Of a stretch of 64,000 nt of DNA, positions 1 to 10,788 are shown piece after piece (position 1 is the stretch's first letter; the number at the start of each line of letters is the position of its first letter). The stretch covers positions 11,348,501-11,412,500 of the forward strand of contig OY987226.1 in NCBI GenBank assembly GCA_963920705.1, given 5' to 3'. The DNA comes from Odiellus spinosus. Lineage: Eukaryota > Arthropoda > Arachnida > Opiliones > Phalangiidae. Under the pieces are notes generated by a model that saw nothing but the letters and a program-made list of their open reading frames with translations, ran no database searches and was not told the origin of the DNA. The position numbers were made by a program, and so were the translations under genes.

Positions 1-374
1 ATATTTCTGGGCTTCAAAGGGCCTATATTAATTAACTCGAGAAATTAAAAAAAAAAAATGAATTTGAGTTATAGTTTAAAATCGTAAAATTAAAATTACC
101 CCTGAAGAGTGGTTTTCACAGTTGACACTGGTGCATTGCTACTTAAACATTTCTACAGGGGCTGGTAGGAAATACATTAGGTCATCTGTTCCTGTAGCAC
201 TTCTTTGCCGAGAACACTTCCTCGAACTTTGAAATAAATTAACCTGGGTTTTTCTTTCCAGCTTATTTAATTTTAATTAATATGTAAAATTAAATATAAA
301 TCTGAGGCAACTATCGACCCTGATTGATAGACTGTGTCGAAACACGTATAGAAAAGAGCTCCCGTTATTTAAAT
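1..374. repeat. AT-rich flank with dispersed repeat family I, copy 1
   Basis: AT-rich non-coding DNA. Positions about 120-235 contain a copy of a dispersed repeat marked by ACATTTCTACAGGGGCT and, about 50 bases later, CTTTGCCGAGAAC. The same two blocks recur in the same order near 44345-44465. Shorter versions of the first block lie at 50490-50565 and 63795-63868. No ends, target duplication or coding capacity can be defined, so the class is unknown. No gene is visible. Confidence 0.55.
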
Positions 375-1895
375 TTTTTAGAAATGCTCGAGGAAATTAA
401 ATGATCATGAGAAATTATTTAGAAATTATCAGTGAAAGTATTTAGAAATTATCAGGGAAATTATTTAGAAATTATCAGGGAAATTATTTAGAAATTATCA
501 GGGAAATTATTTAGAAATGATCAAGCAAATTATTTAGAAATAATCAGGGAAATTATTTAGAAATAATCAGGGAAATTATTTAGAAATAATCAGGGAAATT
601 ATTTAGAAATGATCAGGGAAATTATTTAGAAATGATCAGGGAAATTATTTAGAAATGATCAGGGAAATTATTTAGAAATGATCAGGGAAATTTTTTTTAG
701 AAATGATCAGGGAAATTTTTTTTAGAAATGATCAGGGAAATTATTTAGAAATGATCAGGGAAATTATTTAGAAATGATCAGGGAAATTATTTAGAAATGA
801 TCAGGGAAATTAGAAATGATCAGGGAAATTAGAAATGATCAGGGAAATTAGAAATGATCAGGGAAATTATTTAGAAATGATCAGGGAAATTATTTAGAAA
901 TGATCAGGGAAATTATTTAGAAATGATCAGGGAAATTATTTAGAAATGATCAGGGAAATTATTTAGAAATGATCAGGGAAATTATTTAGAAATGATCAGG
1001 GAAATTATTTAGAAATGATCAGGGAAATTATTTAGAAATGATCAGGGAAATTATTTAGAAATGATCAGGGAAATTATTTAGAAATGGTCGAGGAAATTAT
1101 TTAGAAATGGTCGAGGAAATGATTGAGAAATGGTCGAGGAAATGATTGAGAAATGGTCGAGGAAATGATTGAGAAATGGTCGAGGAAATTATTTAGAAAT
1201 GGTCGAGGAAATGATTGAGAAATGGTCGAGGAAATGATTGAGAAATGGTCGAGGAAATGATTGAGAAATGGTCGAGGAAATGATTGAGAAATGATCGGGG
1301 AAATGATTGAGAAATGATCGGGGAAATGATTGAGAAATGATCGGGGAAATGATTGAGAAATGATCGGGGAAATGATTGAGAAATGATCGGGGAAATGATT
1401 GAGAAATGATCGGGGAAATGATTGAGAAATGATCGGGGAAATGATTGAGAAATGATCGGGGAAATGATTGAGAAATGATCGGGGAAATTATTTAGAAATG
1501 ATCGGGGAAATTATTTAGAAATGATCGGGGAAATTATTTAGAAATGATCGGGGTAATTATTTAGAAATGATCGGGGAAATTATTTAGAAATGATCGGGGT
1601 AATTATTTAGAAATGATCGGGGTAATTATTTAGAAATGATCGGGGTAATTATTTAGAAATGATCGGGGAAATTATTTAGAAATGATCGGGGAAATTATTT
1701 AGAAATGATCGGGGAAATTATTTAGAAATGATCCGGGGAAATTATTTAGAAATGATCCGGGGAAATTATTTAGAAATGATCCGGGGAAATTATTTAGAAA
1801 TGATCCGGAAAAATTATCTAGAAATGATCCGGAAAAATTATCTAGAAATGGTCGAGGAAATGATTTATGAATGATCGAGGGAATTATTTAAAATA
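375..1895. repeat. Minisatellite 1, ~24-bp unit, about 1.5 kb
   Basis: Tandem array of roughly 60 units, typically GAAATTATTTAGAAATGATC followed by AGGG. Neighbouring units share private variants, so the array reads as ordered blocks: ATTATCAGGG, then AATAATCAGGG, then a long GATCAGGG block, then GGTCGAGG with GATTGAG, then GATCGGGG, then GATCCGGGG at the end. A run of shortened 20-bp units lacking four bases lies near 805-860, and two units near 690-725 have an expanded T tract. This block structure is what local slippage or unequal exchange produces. It is not coding and has no CRISPR-like unique spacers. Confidence 0.97.
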
Positions 1896-2525
1896 GTCAG
1901 GGAATCTCGCATAGAAAATTTTATATGGTCAGATTAATACAGGCTGCTATAAGCCGAAGTCCCTCTCAACGCGCACTGTTTCTAAAACAAATGTATTTTT
2001 TTCCTTCTTTTCATTAATAATTTATTTCACGTTGTCAAATATTTTCGTTTCCACACTTCCTTTAAAAGTAAAGTAAGGACAGACAGATACACTTTGGGTT
2101 TCTGAAAACTGGCAACCCAGCGTGGTCTACGGGTCTACTAGTTCTTCTCCCTCTGTCTCTCTCTTTTCTGTCCTCTGGATCTATATATTATAAAGCTGCC
2201 GGGATCTGTGGTGAATATAAGGACGGTATGGTGGTGCCGCAAATTCCTGGGGCCGGAAACCCCGTCTTTTTTTTATCCTTCGAAACGAGCCTAAATCATA
2301 AATCATAAAATACTTATACAGGTTTTATGTGGAAAAAACGCCACCCGAATTTTTTGTCCCCCGCGTCTGTCGAGACATTATGTGTTTTGAAATTCGGGTC
2401 TTGGTTGTATTTCTACAACAAGATACCCATTGGGACATTCGGTTCTAGTTTGAAGGTTTTGTATTTCATAGAAAATAAAGAAAGCCTATTATAATATAGT
2501 TTATAATATATGATTGCTTTTTAAT
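1896..2525. other. Spacer between two minisatellites, no gene seen
   Basis: Mixed-composition DNA between the arrays. It includes a somewhat GC-richer patch around 2195-2265 and a CT-rich patch near 2140-2170. I see no open frame, splice-bounded exon or RNA gene. Confidence 0.5.
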
Positions 2526-3251
2526 AGATCAATGGATGATATTTTTTTAATTGAGGGTAGGATGGATGATATTTTTAATGGAAGGTTGGATGGATGACTT
2601 TTTTTAATAGAAGGTTGGATGGATGACTTTTTTTAATAGAAGGTTGGATGGATGACTTTTTTTAATAGAAGGTTGGATGGATGACTTTTTTTAATAGAAG
2701 GTTGGATGGATGACTTTTTTTAATAGAAGGTTGGATGGATGACTTTTTTTAATAGAAGGTTGGATGGATGACTTTTTTTAATAGAAGGTTGGATGGATGA
2801 CTTTTTTTAATAGATGGTTGGATGGATGACATTTTTTAATAGAAGGTTGGATGGATGACATTTTTTATTAGAAGTTTGAATGGATGACAATTTTTTAATG
2901 GAAGGTTGGATGGATGACATTTTTTAATGGAAGGTTGGATGGATGACATTTTTTAATGGAAGGTTGGATGGATGACATTTTTTAATGGAAGGTTGGATGG
3001 ATGACATTTTTTAATGGAAGGTTGGATGGATGACATTTTTTAATGGAAGGTTGGATGGATGACATTTTTTAATGGAAGGTTGGATGGATGACATTTTTTA
3101 ATGGAAGGTTGGATGGATGACATTTTTTAATGGAAGGTTGGATGGATGACATTTTTTAAAAGAAGGTTGGATGGGTGACATTTTTTAATAGAAGGTTGGA
3201 TGGATAACATTTTTAATAGAAGATTGAATGGATTTCAATTTTTAATAAAAT
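2526..3251. repeat. Minisatellite 2 (left part), ~29-bp unit
   Basis: About 24 tandem copies of a 29-bp unit of the form TTGGATGGATGACATTTTTT followed by AATGGAAGG. The first block (about 2580-2815) uses GACTTTTTTTAATAGAAGG. The second (about 2880-3150) uses GACATTTTTTAATGGAAGG. As in the first array, variants are grouped, indicating local homogenisation. The array is interrupted by transposon M1 copy 1 and resumes on its far side. Confidence 0.96.
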
Positions 3252-3258
3252 GTTGGAT

Positions 3259-3601
3259 CAGAAGCCGATGAAACCCTCCTTTGAAGTCTATTACTCCCGG
3301 GTCTTGTCTACCCCTCTCTGTATGGGTTAGTTTCAAAAAGCGCGATTCGTACGCCTCCTAACGGTAGATATTTTCGGAGCGGGAGTTCGTCGAGCGAATA
3401 TCTCTAGCAGCCTTGGAGTTCGTCATAAAAACGTCGTCGTTTGTGGAGAGAGAGAATTTTCAATTTTCCATAGACAGGGGGGGGGGGTATGAAATAGGAC
3501 CCCTCCGATCTCGTAAAATTGTGAATTTTACCCATACAGAGAGGAGCGCTATATGGAACATTGGAGTAGTAGACTTCAAAGGAGGGTTTCTTCTACTTCT
3601 G
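3259..3601. mobile_element. MITE family M1, copy 1, inserted in minisatellite 2
   Basis: Non-autonomous DNA transposon of 343 bp. It begins CAGAAGCCGATGAAACCCTC, and its right end is the inverse but partly altered, reading TTTCTTCTACTTCTG instead of TTTCATCGGCTTCTG. An exact 7-bp target duplication, GTTGGAT, sits at 3252-3258 and 3602-3608, and it is part of the minisatellite unit. Inner inverted blocks TACTCC/GGAGTA and the CCTCTCTGTATGGGT block are also present. The internal frame at 3413-3643 runs out into the satellite and is not a gene. It is the most divergent of the four copies in the window, with a poly-G expansion near 3478-3487. Confidence 0.93.
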
Positions 3602-3715
3602 GTTGGATGGATGATATTTTTTAATGGAAGATTAAATGGATGACAATTTTTTAATGGAAGGTTGGATGGATGGCTTTTTTTAATGGAAGGTTAAACGGAT
3701 GACATTTTTTAATTT
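3602..3715. repeat. Minisatellite 2 (right part)
   Basis: About four further units of the TTGGATGGATGA...AATGGAAGG repeat directly follow the right target duplication of M1 copy 1. The array was therefore continuous before the insertion. These units are more diverged than those on the left (for example AGATTAAATGG). Confidence 0.93.
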
Positions 3716-5025
3716 GCACTAAACAGTAGTAGGGGCCAAAAGCTCCAAATAAAAAAGTAAAAACTTCAAAATTGATCTAGTAATAGTTCTTTATAGTATA
3801 GTTATTGCCAGCGCGATAAATAAACCCGAGTCAAAACCTTTGGACTAAAACGTAAATAGAAAACAATAGCAGTCTATATAATGAGCAAAAATAGTTAAAT
3901 TATAAACCCCTAATAGCTCTCCTATGCGGTCTTGTAAGATGCCGCGAATCTAAAATTCTACAATTATGGTCTAAATATTCTCCAATTTTCTGATAGGTTG
4001 ATTAATAACAATTTTCATACAAAGTTTCTACAAATTAAGAATATAATAATTATATTTTTTACGAGTACTTGATAGATTCGAATATATTTGCGATAACAAT
4101 TTAGATGAAATTTAAACCCAAAGTGAAAATTAAAACTTCAAATTTCTAATTACTTTTGTATATGTTTGTAGAAACTTTTCCATTGAAAAATAAGTCTTGT
4201 TTTAACTCGATTAACGCGTGTGCAGTGTGAGACTGTGGAATATTTACGATCGTAGCTAATTCTCCTTCACAAAGTCTAGTCCAATTAATTAAAAACGGAT
4301 TTTAAGCAGCCCGATGTCACTCTAACGGGAGAAACTGGGACGGACCCCTAGGCTTCGAGACTAGCTAGAAAACGGGGATTTTAGCATTGCTGGGGAATTA
4401 AAGGTAATTAATTATTTGAGGAGGGGACATTTTTATACCAACCCTTATTTGCCACCCTCCCCCTACCGAGTAGCTTCTACCCCACACTTTCCCTATGACT
4501 AAAACCGTTAATTATGATCCCATTTCACGCGCAGTCCGTCCTTTTCCCAGTTTTGTACGTCTCTTTGTTTTTACAATTCCAAAAGTTTTATGGCTAGGAG
4601 GTGATGAAATAAGATTTAATTAAGAACATTTTGAATTAATTTGGCGGAAATTGCCGTTGACGGTCTGGTTTTTAGGGCTATTTGTTAATTAAATATAGTT
4701 TTTGGAGGAATTTAGAATTTAATTAAGAATGATACATATCCGACTTTTGCTTCATCTATTATTTACAAAACTCCTCGTGCTAATAATGGGAGACTGCTTT
4801 AATTTATTTTCAGAAAGATCGCGCTTAAGCATCTGTCAGAATTTGATCTTCTGTTCTAAAGTATATTTGAAATCTTGTTGCTTTGATCTTAAAAGCTAGT
4901 ATACAAATTTTTTTGTACCTTAAAGGGAACATGCATGAAATGGAGTGTAATTTGTAGCGTAACATAATGTTTAGGTTTCAAACGACCCGAATATATGATC
5001 TGTAGTTAATAGTTTTATTACGGAA
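3716..5025. other. AT-rich intronic DNA, nothing recognised
   Basis: No open frame of note, no exon with convincing splice sites and no clear repeat was seen. A slightly GC-richer patch lies near 4320-4375 and a C-rich patch near 4450-4490. Confidence 0.5.
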
Positions 5026-5385
5026 AATCCATAGAAGGGCAATTTTCAACAAAAGTGGACCAAAGGCATTTAAAATTTTGATCCATTTTGGTCGAACTCA
5101 GGTTATTTCATTTGGTCTATTTCATCGAATTCAGTTGCAATTTTACAAGTTGGACAATTTTTGACGAAATTAAAAGATTTTGCCACATTTGAAAATTCGA
5201 TTTCTTTGCTTATTTTATTGGAGCGCATTTAAATGAAAATCAAACTATGACGTCACGCGCGTGTAAAAACAGCCTCGGTAATTTTTTCCAATTCTTGAAA
5301 ATGAAATTCACGTGTTTGGCGCGAGATCAATTTGAAGAGGCCCGAGCTGAGCCTGCTTTAAAGCTTCATATGCTTTTAATTTAGC
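5026..5385. repeat. Dispersed repeat family H, copy 1
   Basis: Shares blocks in the same order with 26495-26805 and 41400-41585: GACCAAAGGCATTT, then GAATTCAGTT/TTATTTCATTTGGT, and at the end GATCAATTTGAAGAGGCCCGA. A right-end fragment of the same family lies at about 44870-44945. The family is old and diverged, with no ends that I can define. A perfect CRE palindrome TGACGTCA lies inside this copy at 5248-5255. Confidence 0.55.
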
Positions 5386-6080
5386 GCAAGTTAAGGCAGA
5401 TTAATACATAACGCTCTTATGTATATGATGTTATCAACAAAAATTACGATATATATACAAAAGATAGTTTTCTCCTAGCTAGGTCGTTGTCACTTGTCCA
5501 TAGATGTGTGTTAACAATAATTGAATCACAAATAAGAAAAACCAAAGATGGTCTTGAACAGGATATTCCACTCATTGTGTGATGAATGAGGATGTAGGAC
5601 ACTCTGATATCGCTTTTTTTAAAAAAAGAAGATTTTTAATTAAGACAGATACGTTAAACATATGGACTACACTCCCTCAATCCAAATACACATTCTTATG
5701 TGTATGGACTCACAATAATTCTCAGTATTTTCTTGATAGTTAAGATTTGAATCCATTTAGCCTATAACATAATTTTCAGATTTGTAAAAATATCCGTTAA
5801 GTCTATTCCTATAATCAGTGCTTGAAATATTTTCGACGCTTTTTGTTGGCTGCAGAATTTTTTAAATTTGTATTCATCTTTCATCCTTATTTAAAATGGT
5901 GTAATTACGACTTCAAAACTGCTTAATTTATACAGTGTTAATAGTAAACTTTAACTTTTGAGTAGGCCCTAGTGGTTGATTTACTATAGTTTTATGTTTG
6001 CGTAAACAACGTACTTTATTTTCTTTTTCTTAAGTTTTAATTAACCCTAGTTAATTTACCTTTTAAACCCGCAATTGGTT
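5386..6080. other. AT-rich intronic DNA, nothing recognised
   Basis: No exon, RNA gene or repeat of known family was identified. A short poly-T/poly-A snap-back (TTTTTTTAAAAAAA) occurs near 5612-5627. Confidence 0.45.
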
Positions 6081-6084
6081 GTTG

Positions 6085-6375
6085 ATTAGGTGTGTGTAAA
6101 CAATCCTTTTTCCCCCCTCTTTACCTGCTGTGTATGTGGCGCGCGCGGTCGAGCTTTGACCCTTAAGACTTGGCTTTATAGTCTTTCTCCTACACACGGA
6201 TCCCTAGCCTCTTCCCCCGATCTTAAAGACTATTTTCTCTCTAGTCGGGGGCGGGGGGTGAGTGAGAGTAAGAATGGACCGGGGTGAGAGGGGAGAAGTG
6301 ATCTTCGCCTCGCCTCCTCATTGCGGGATGAATTCCCGCCTCTTGGCTTTAACTGCGCAGTCTCATTCACGTAAT
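6085..6375. other. GC-richer patch of unknown role
   Basis: Stands out from the AT-rich surroundings. It contains GGCGCGCGCGGTCGAG near 6138-6153, a G-rich stretch near 6243-6300 and several CpGs. Two short frames cross it, at 6090-6287 and 6262-6516, but they overlap in different frames and resemble no protein I know. It may be a regulatory element or an old insertion. Nothing in the sequence decides this. Confidence 0.35.
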
Positions 6376-6764
6376 GCCAATATAGCTTGTCCTTATTTGA
6401 CTGCAAAAACTAGTTATCCTTTAAAAGTAAAGTTTTCCACTATTTGGAAATTTTTGATTTTATTCCGCGTATCATTATATTGTATTTTACAATATCTTGA
6501 TCATATTTTATATTAAATATATAATTTATTTCAGATGTGATTTTAAGTTCTAATTTTCAAGGAATTTCTATAATTTTATGCATTTTACACATTTTTTATT
6601 TCCAAAAGACGAATTTTGGTCTAAAATCTGACCTGTAATTAGGCCTTTAATAAAACCCTAGTAAATATAATTAGTAATTTATAGATTTGTAGGGCAATAG
6701 TAATTTATGATTTTGTAGAGAGAGTTTTTCTTTCAAAATGACTTTTTATTCGGCTTTAGTTTCA

Positions 6765-7165
6765 AAATATTAGTAGTAATGGCTAAAGGTTTTTTTTTAT
6801 TTCAAAAATATGATCATGCAGTGACTTAAATTCTGGAGTTTAAAATATGAGCTGTAATTTCTCTAGTTAAAAAAATAGCAGTCATTTCTTTAGTTTAAAA
6901 CAAAAATACCGGTTATTTTTCTGAAGTTCAAAATATTAGCGGTACTTAAATTATGTAGTTCAAAAATATTAGCAGCTCTTAAATTTTGTAGTTCAAAAAT
7001 TTGTCCAGTTAAATTATGTATTTAAAAAAATTACCAGCTTTTAAATTCTGTTGAAACAAATTAGCTTTATAAATTCTGCAGTTCAAAAATACGACTAGTA
7101 CTTAGTTTCTGTAGTTCAAAAATATGACCTAAAGTACCTAACTTAAATTCTGTAGTTAATTTAGT
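6765..7165. repeat. Degenerate tandem repeat, ~35-40-bp unit
   Basis: About nine imperfect repeats built on CTTAAATTCTGTAGTTCAAA followed by AATATTAGCAG, with spacing drifting between about 35 and 60 bases. This is an old minisatellite decayed by substitutions and indels. It is not coding. Confidence 0.7.
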
Positions 7166-7299
7166 ACTTTTTTTACTTTAAGTAGGGACTTTATTTACAA
7201 ATGATAGGTATTATAATATAACTTGAACAACTAAAATTTACATTATTTAGTCAAAACAAAAACACAGTCTGCTTAGAAACGTGACTAAATGTTTTTACA

Positions 7300-7570
7300 A
7301 GAATTTCGGGTTTAGAGTATATTTGCTCTCACGTGGCAAATCTTCTTCCCAGGGATGGAGAGAGGATGGGGAGAAGGGGATGGAGAATGGGGGATGAGGT
7401 GGAGAAGAAGCCCAAGAGCGGAGTAGAGAGATCCGGTGATGCGACGGAGGCTGACTACTAGGCTTTTGGCGCGAGAACAAGCCCCGACTTAGTGAGATGG
7501 AGATCGTAACGGCCTTGCCTCTGAGAAAGTCGCTCCTAGTCGCGCGGACCCCCGGATGGCCCGTTCGGAT
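7300..7570. other. GC-richer patch with a C-free G-rich tract
   Basis: Positions 7351-7410 contain no cytosine on the + strand and carry four separate G runs of three to five bases (AGGGATG, ATGGGGAG, AAGGGGAT, ATGGGGGAT). This could form unusual structures, though the loops are long for a stable quadruplex. It is followed by a CpG-containing stretch up to about 7565. The minus-strand frame 7295-7480 is a low-complexity reflection of this tract, not a gene. Confidence 0.4.
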
Positions 7571-8645
7571 TTGATGTTGTTCTCGTAAAAATTCAAATTT
7601 AAATATTTTTCATTAGTTTAATTATCTCCTCTTTACGAAAAAAAAAATAATATAGTTTCTGTTTTTGGTTAGGATAAAAATTATCGCCCTTTAGAATTAT
7701 TGGAAGTCGTGTTATTAATCAAGATTTGTAAAATATATATTCGAAGGTTATTTAGGGATTATAACTGCCATAGTTAATTGGTTAATTATTAAAAAAGTTG
7801 TTTTAATTGTTATATATACGGTAACTAATAATATCATTTAACCGAAAGTTTCTTATAAAAAGCTAAAATTATGAAGTATTTAAAGTTTCAAAGTTACTTT
7901 CTTAGTTTAAGTGTTATCGTAAATTCGGTTCACCTTCTACCAGACAAAATTCCTATTGGTAAGAATTTTATATATATTATTGTTTCAATTTAATGTTTTA
8001 ATTTTAATTTGGGTGTAATTTCAATATTTCTTATGTGCGAATGCCTTCAATGCGCATATAAGCATGTTCTATATATTATTTTAATCATTTTGTAATTGAA
8101 GACTTAATTATAATTAAGACTTAATTATAATTAATTTAGTTTATGAGTTATAGTTTGAGTGATATGAAATTAATAAGACCTAAATTTGATGTCAGAAATT
8201 TTAACTAACCCTCTAGTAATAATTTTGCATGACATCATAAAAGTCTAAATATTTATTTAGTATAAAATAATTTAGTTAAATTTTAAAACCGTTATTCATA
8301 TATCTTTTCAGATATTTAATTTTCATTAAATCATTATTATTAATTATTAAAAATACAGCTTGGATATTCTAAAAATATAGTTGATATGGTTTATTTGAAG
8401 ATAAATATTGAAACTTTATCTATAATCTAGTAAGTCGTAGTCAAACGTATGAGAACGGATAATAGAATTCGTGTAAAATTAATATAGTTTAAGCTCATTA
8501 AATTCCCTCCAACAAATAAATAATCAATTCGAAGAAAATTAATAATTTGATAAATGCATCTATTTAGGTTTTATTTTTATTATTATTATTATTTTTTTTT
8601 TTGGCATTATTTTTCCAAATTTTGAAATATTCTTGTCATTTTCGG
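7571..8645. other. Very AT-rich intronic DNA, nothing recognised
   Basis: Long AT-rich stretch with an (ATT)n-like tract running into poly-T near 8575-8602. No exon or classifiable repeat was seen. Confidence 0.5.
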
Positions 8646-8652
8646 ATAAAAC

Positions 8653-8989
8653 CAGAAGCCGATGAAACCCTCCTTTGAAGTGTATTACTCCCGGGTCTTG
8701 TCTACCCCTCTCTGTATGGGTTATTCTCAAAAGTCGCGATTCGTACGCCTCCTAACGATAGATGTTTTCGGAGCGGGAGTTCGTCGAGCGAATATCTCTA
8801 GCAACCTTGGAGTTCGTCCAAAAAAGGTCGTCATTTGTGGAGAGAGAGAATTTCCAATTTTCCGTAGACAGGGGGGATGAAGTAGGACCCCTTCTAACTC
8901 GTAAAATTGGGAATTTTACCCATTCAGAGAGGAGCGCTATATGGAACATTGGAGTAGTAGACTTCAAAGGAGGGTTTCATCGGCTTCTG
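8653..8989. mobile_element. MITE family M1, copy 2
   Basis: Intact 337-bp element starting CAGAAGCCGATGAAACCCTC and ending with the inverse, GGGTTTCATCGGCTTCTG. The terminal inverted repeats extend about 39 bases, through the TACTCC/GGAGTA block. A second inverted block (CCTCTCTGTATGGGTTA against ACCCATTCAGAGAGG) lies further in. The exact 7-bp target duplication ATAAAAC is at 8646-8652 and 8990-8996. Open frames on both strands here (8662-8880, 8752-8967, 8762-9025) are shared with other copies only because the copies are similar. No transposase motif is present. Confidence 0.95.
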
Positions 8990-8996
8990 ATAAAAC

Positions 8997-9590
8997 TGAT
9001 ACGAATATTCTTTATCTTCGGATAAGATACTTCGATTGCAATAAAACGTCTAATTTAAAGCTGTTTATAATTCAGTACATCTTATCCAATTAATAAAAGT
9101 TATATCAACTGATAAACAAAAATATTTTCCTAAATAAAATTACTAATTTAAATTCAACTAGTACTTTCAACTCATCTGTTGCGATATTTGAACTGACCAA
9201 CTATATATGCTGGATTACTGATATCTGACAGTTATCCGAAAATAACATATTTTTTGTTTCAAAATAAGGAATAGTATTTTCATTTGATATAACCAGCATG
9301 TCTATGAGGATGTGCTATCTGATGTTTAACTGTTTTCATCAGATAACTGAGTATTTGCACATGATTTAAGGCTCTTTGATTAGCTGCAAATAATCTGAAA
9401 TTAGTTAGGTTTAACAGGCTGAAATTGCGACTTCACTAAATCGTCTTCATTAACCTTTTAATTAGTTCGTCTGAATGGAGAATCATAAAAATATGTTTCT
9501 GATATCAGATCCAAAAATTGAATCAACTGTAGAAGTTCTATAATACATGATATATATATATATATATTATATAGCCCCAAAAACACATTT
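8997..9590. other. AT-rich intronic DNA with a short (AT)n run
   Basis: No exon or known repeat was seen. A simple (AT)n microsatellite lies at about 9549-9567. Confidence 0.45.
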
Positions 9591-9593
9591 TTT

Positions 9594-9953
9594 TACAAGA
9601 CTTTAAAGTGATTTTTTTTATCGATTCCTTATCGTTAAAATAGGCCTAATCCAACAGTAAAGAAATTTAAAAACAAATATTCAACTAGAAATAAATTTAA
9701 AACTTACCATCAAAATAGGCTTAGCTACCAACCAATGACATTGATCATGGAGATCCTGCATTCAACGTATAAGAGCTATATGGGGAGTTCAGGATATATC
9801 CACGAATCCCGCTAAGCCTATTTTTGGGGAAAGTTTTAAATTTATTTGTAGTTTTATATTTCTTTTTAAAAATATTTCTGTTTGATTAGGCCTAATTAAA
9901 CTATAAGGAATCGATAAAACATCACTTGTTTTTAGGTTACATTCTCACTTTAC
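9594..9953. mobile_element. TTAA foldback MITE family T1, degraded copy
   Basis: Carries the T1 blocks in mirrored order: TTTTATCGATTCCTTATCG, AATAGGCCTAATCCAACAG and AATAGGCTTAGC on the left, and the inverse set on the right, ending GGTTACATTCTCACTTTA. Both extreme ends are eroded, so the TTAA duplication is no longer clean. The core is of the GACATTGATCATGGAGATCC type (sub-family A). It has no coding capacity. Confidence 0.85.
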
Positions 9954-10072
9954 AGAAAATTAAAATATTCCAATTTTTCTTATAATCAATCCCGAAATTA
10001 ATTAATGAATGGGCGGCTATCAAATTACCTTATAAATTGGTATGTATAGGAGAATTTAATCAATTCGCCTGA

Positions 10073-10378
10073 GTGTTATTCTACATTCCACACGTACATG
10101 CAAATATATCACCTAATATATTTGCAAAGAGCTCTCTATCTTCTCTACAACCTGGCATAGTTTCTGCAATATGTATAATGGCGTTTTCCAAATTGAAGGG
10201 AAAAGCCCAAGCACCTTTTGTAATTTACCAATATCCTTTTGTACAAGGATCTCATTTGATTGAAATTGCCAAATTAGATCACTTTAAAACTCTACCATTT
10301 ATAGTAAATTTTGGGAAACAGGAAGTGTTAAAATTCTTTATTGTAATTGAAGAGAGAATGCTACCTAAGAACAAGTGA
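10073..10378 (+). CDS. Uncertain 101-codon open frame
   Basis: An ATG-to-TGA frame of 101 codons lies between two T1 elements. Its composition is more even than that of most spurious frames here, with mixed hydrophobic and charged residues and no low-complexity run. However, I recognise no domain and see no promoter, splice site or poly-A signal tied to it. Its last ~10 codons lie inside the left terminal repeat of the next T1 element, so the stop codon is transposon-derived. Chance, or a fragment of a mobile-element or viral protein, are the likely alternatives. I would not treat it as a gene without transcript or homology evidence. Confidence 0.12.
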   Translation: MLFYIPHVHANISPNIFAKSSLSSLQPGIVSAICIMAFSKLKGKAQAPFVIYQYPFVQGSHLIEIAKLDHFKTLPFIVNFGKQEVLKFFIVIEERMLPKNK

Positions 10379-10788
10379 TTTTTTTATCGATTCCTTATTG
10401 TTTAAATAGGCCTAATCCACTAGTGAAAAAATTTACGAACAAATATTAAACTAGAAATAATTTCAAAACTTATCCGGAAAATAGACTTAGCGGGATTCAT
10501 GGAGATCCTGATTTCCTCGCGTATAAGGTCTAGCGACCAATCGAACGCGATTGTAAGTTTGGTGGAGATCTCGCGTGAACGACGGGCCTTCGCTCATTGG
10601 TCGCTAGACCTTACACGGAGGAAATTCAGGATCTCCATGAATCCCGCTAAGCCTATTTTCCGGGTGAGTTTTAAATTTATTTTTAGTTTAATATTTGTTT
10701 TGTAAACTTTTTATCGGTGGATTAAGCCTATTTAAACGATAAGGAATCTTTAAAAAATCACTTGTTATTAGGTTGCATTCTCCCTTCA
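10349..10788. mobile_element. TTAA foldback MITE family T1, sub-family B copy
   Basis: About 440 bp. Left end is GAGAGAATGCTACCTAAGAAC and right end is the inverse, GTTATTAGGTTGCATTCTCCC. The flanking TTAA sites are mutated (TTGA and TTCA). The terminal repeats are about 170 bases long. The core differs from sub-family A, carrying AATCGAACGCGATTGTAAG and GAACGACGGGCC. The frame at 10499-10705 is read through the element and is not a gene. Confidence 0.9.

Noticed and set aside
375-1895. Regular short repeats resembling a CRISPR array
   Set aside because: Units are contiguous with no unique spacers, and the genome is eukaryotic. It is a minisatellite.
7351-7410. Strong G-quadruplex candidate
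   Set aside because: The G runs exist but the loops are up to about 12 bases, so it is recorded only as a C-free, G-rich tract.
8662-9025. Similar open frames in all M1 copies, suggestive of a small conserved protein
   Set aside because: Frames on both strands are equally open, span terminal repeats and are shifted or broken between copies. The similarity is that of DNA copies.
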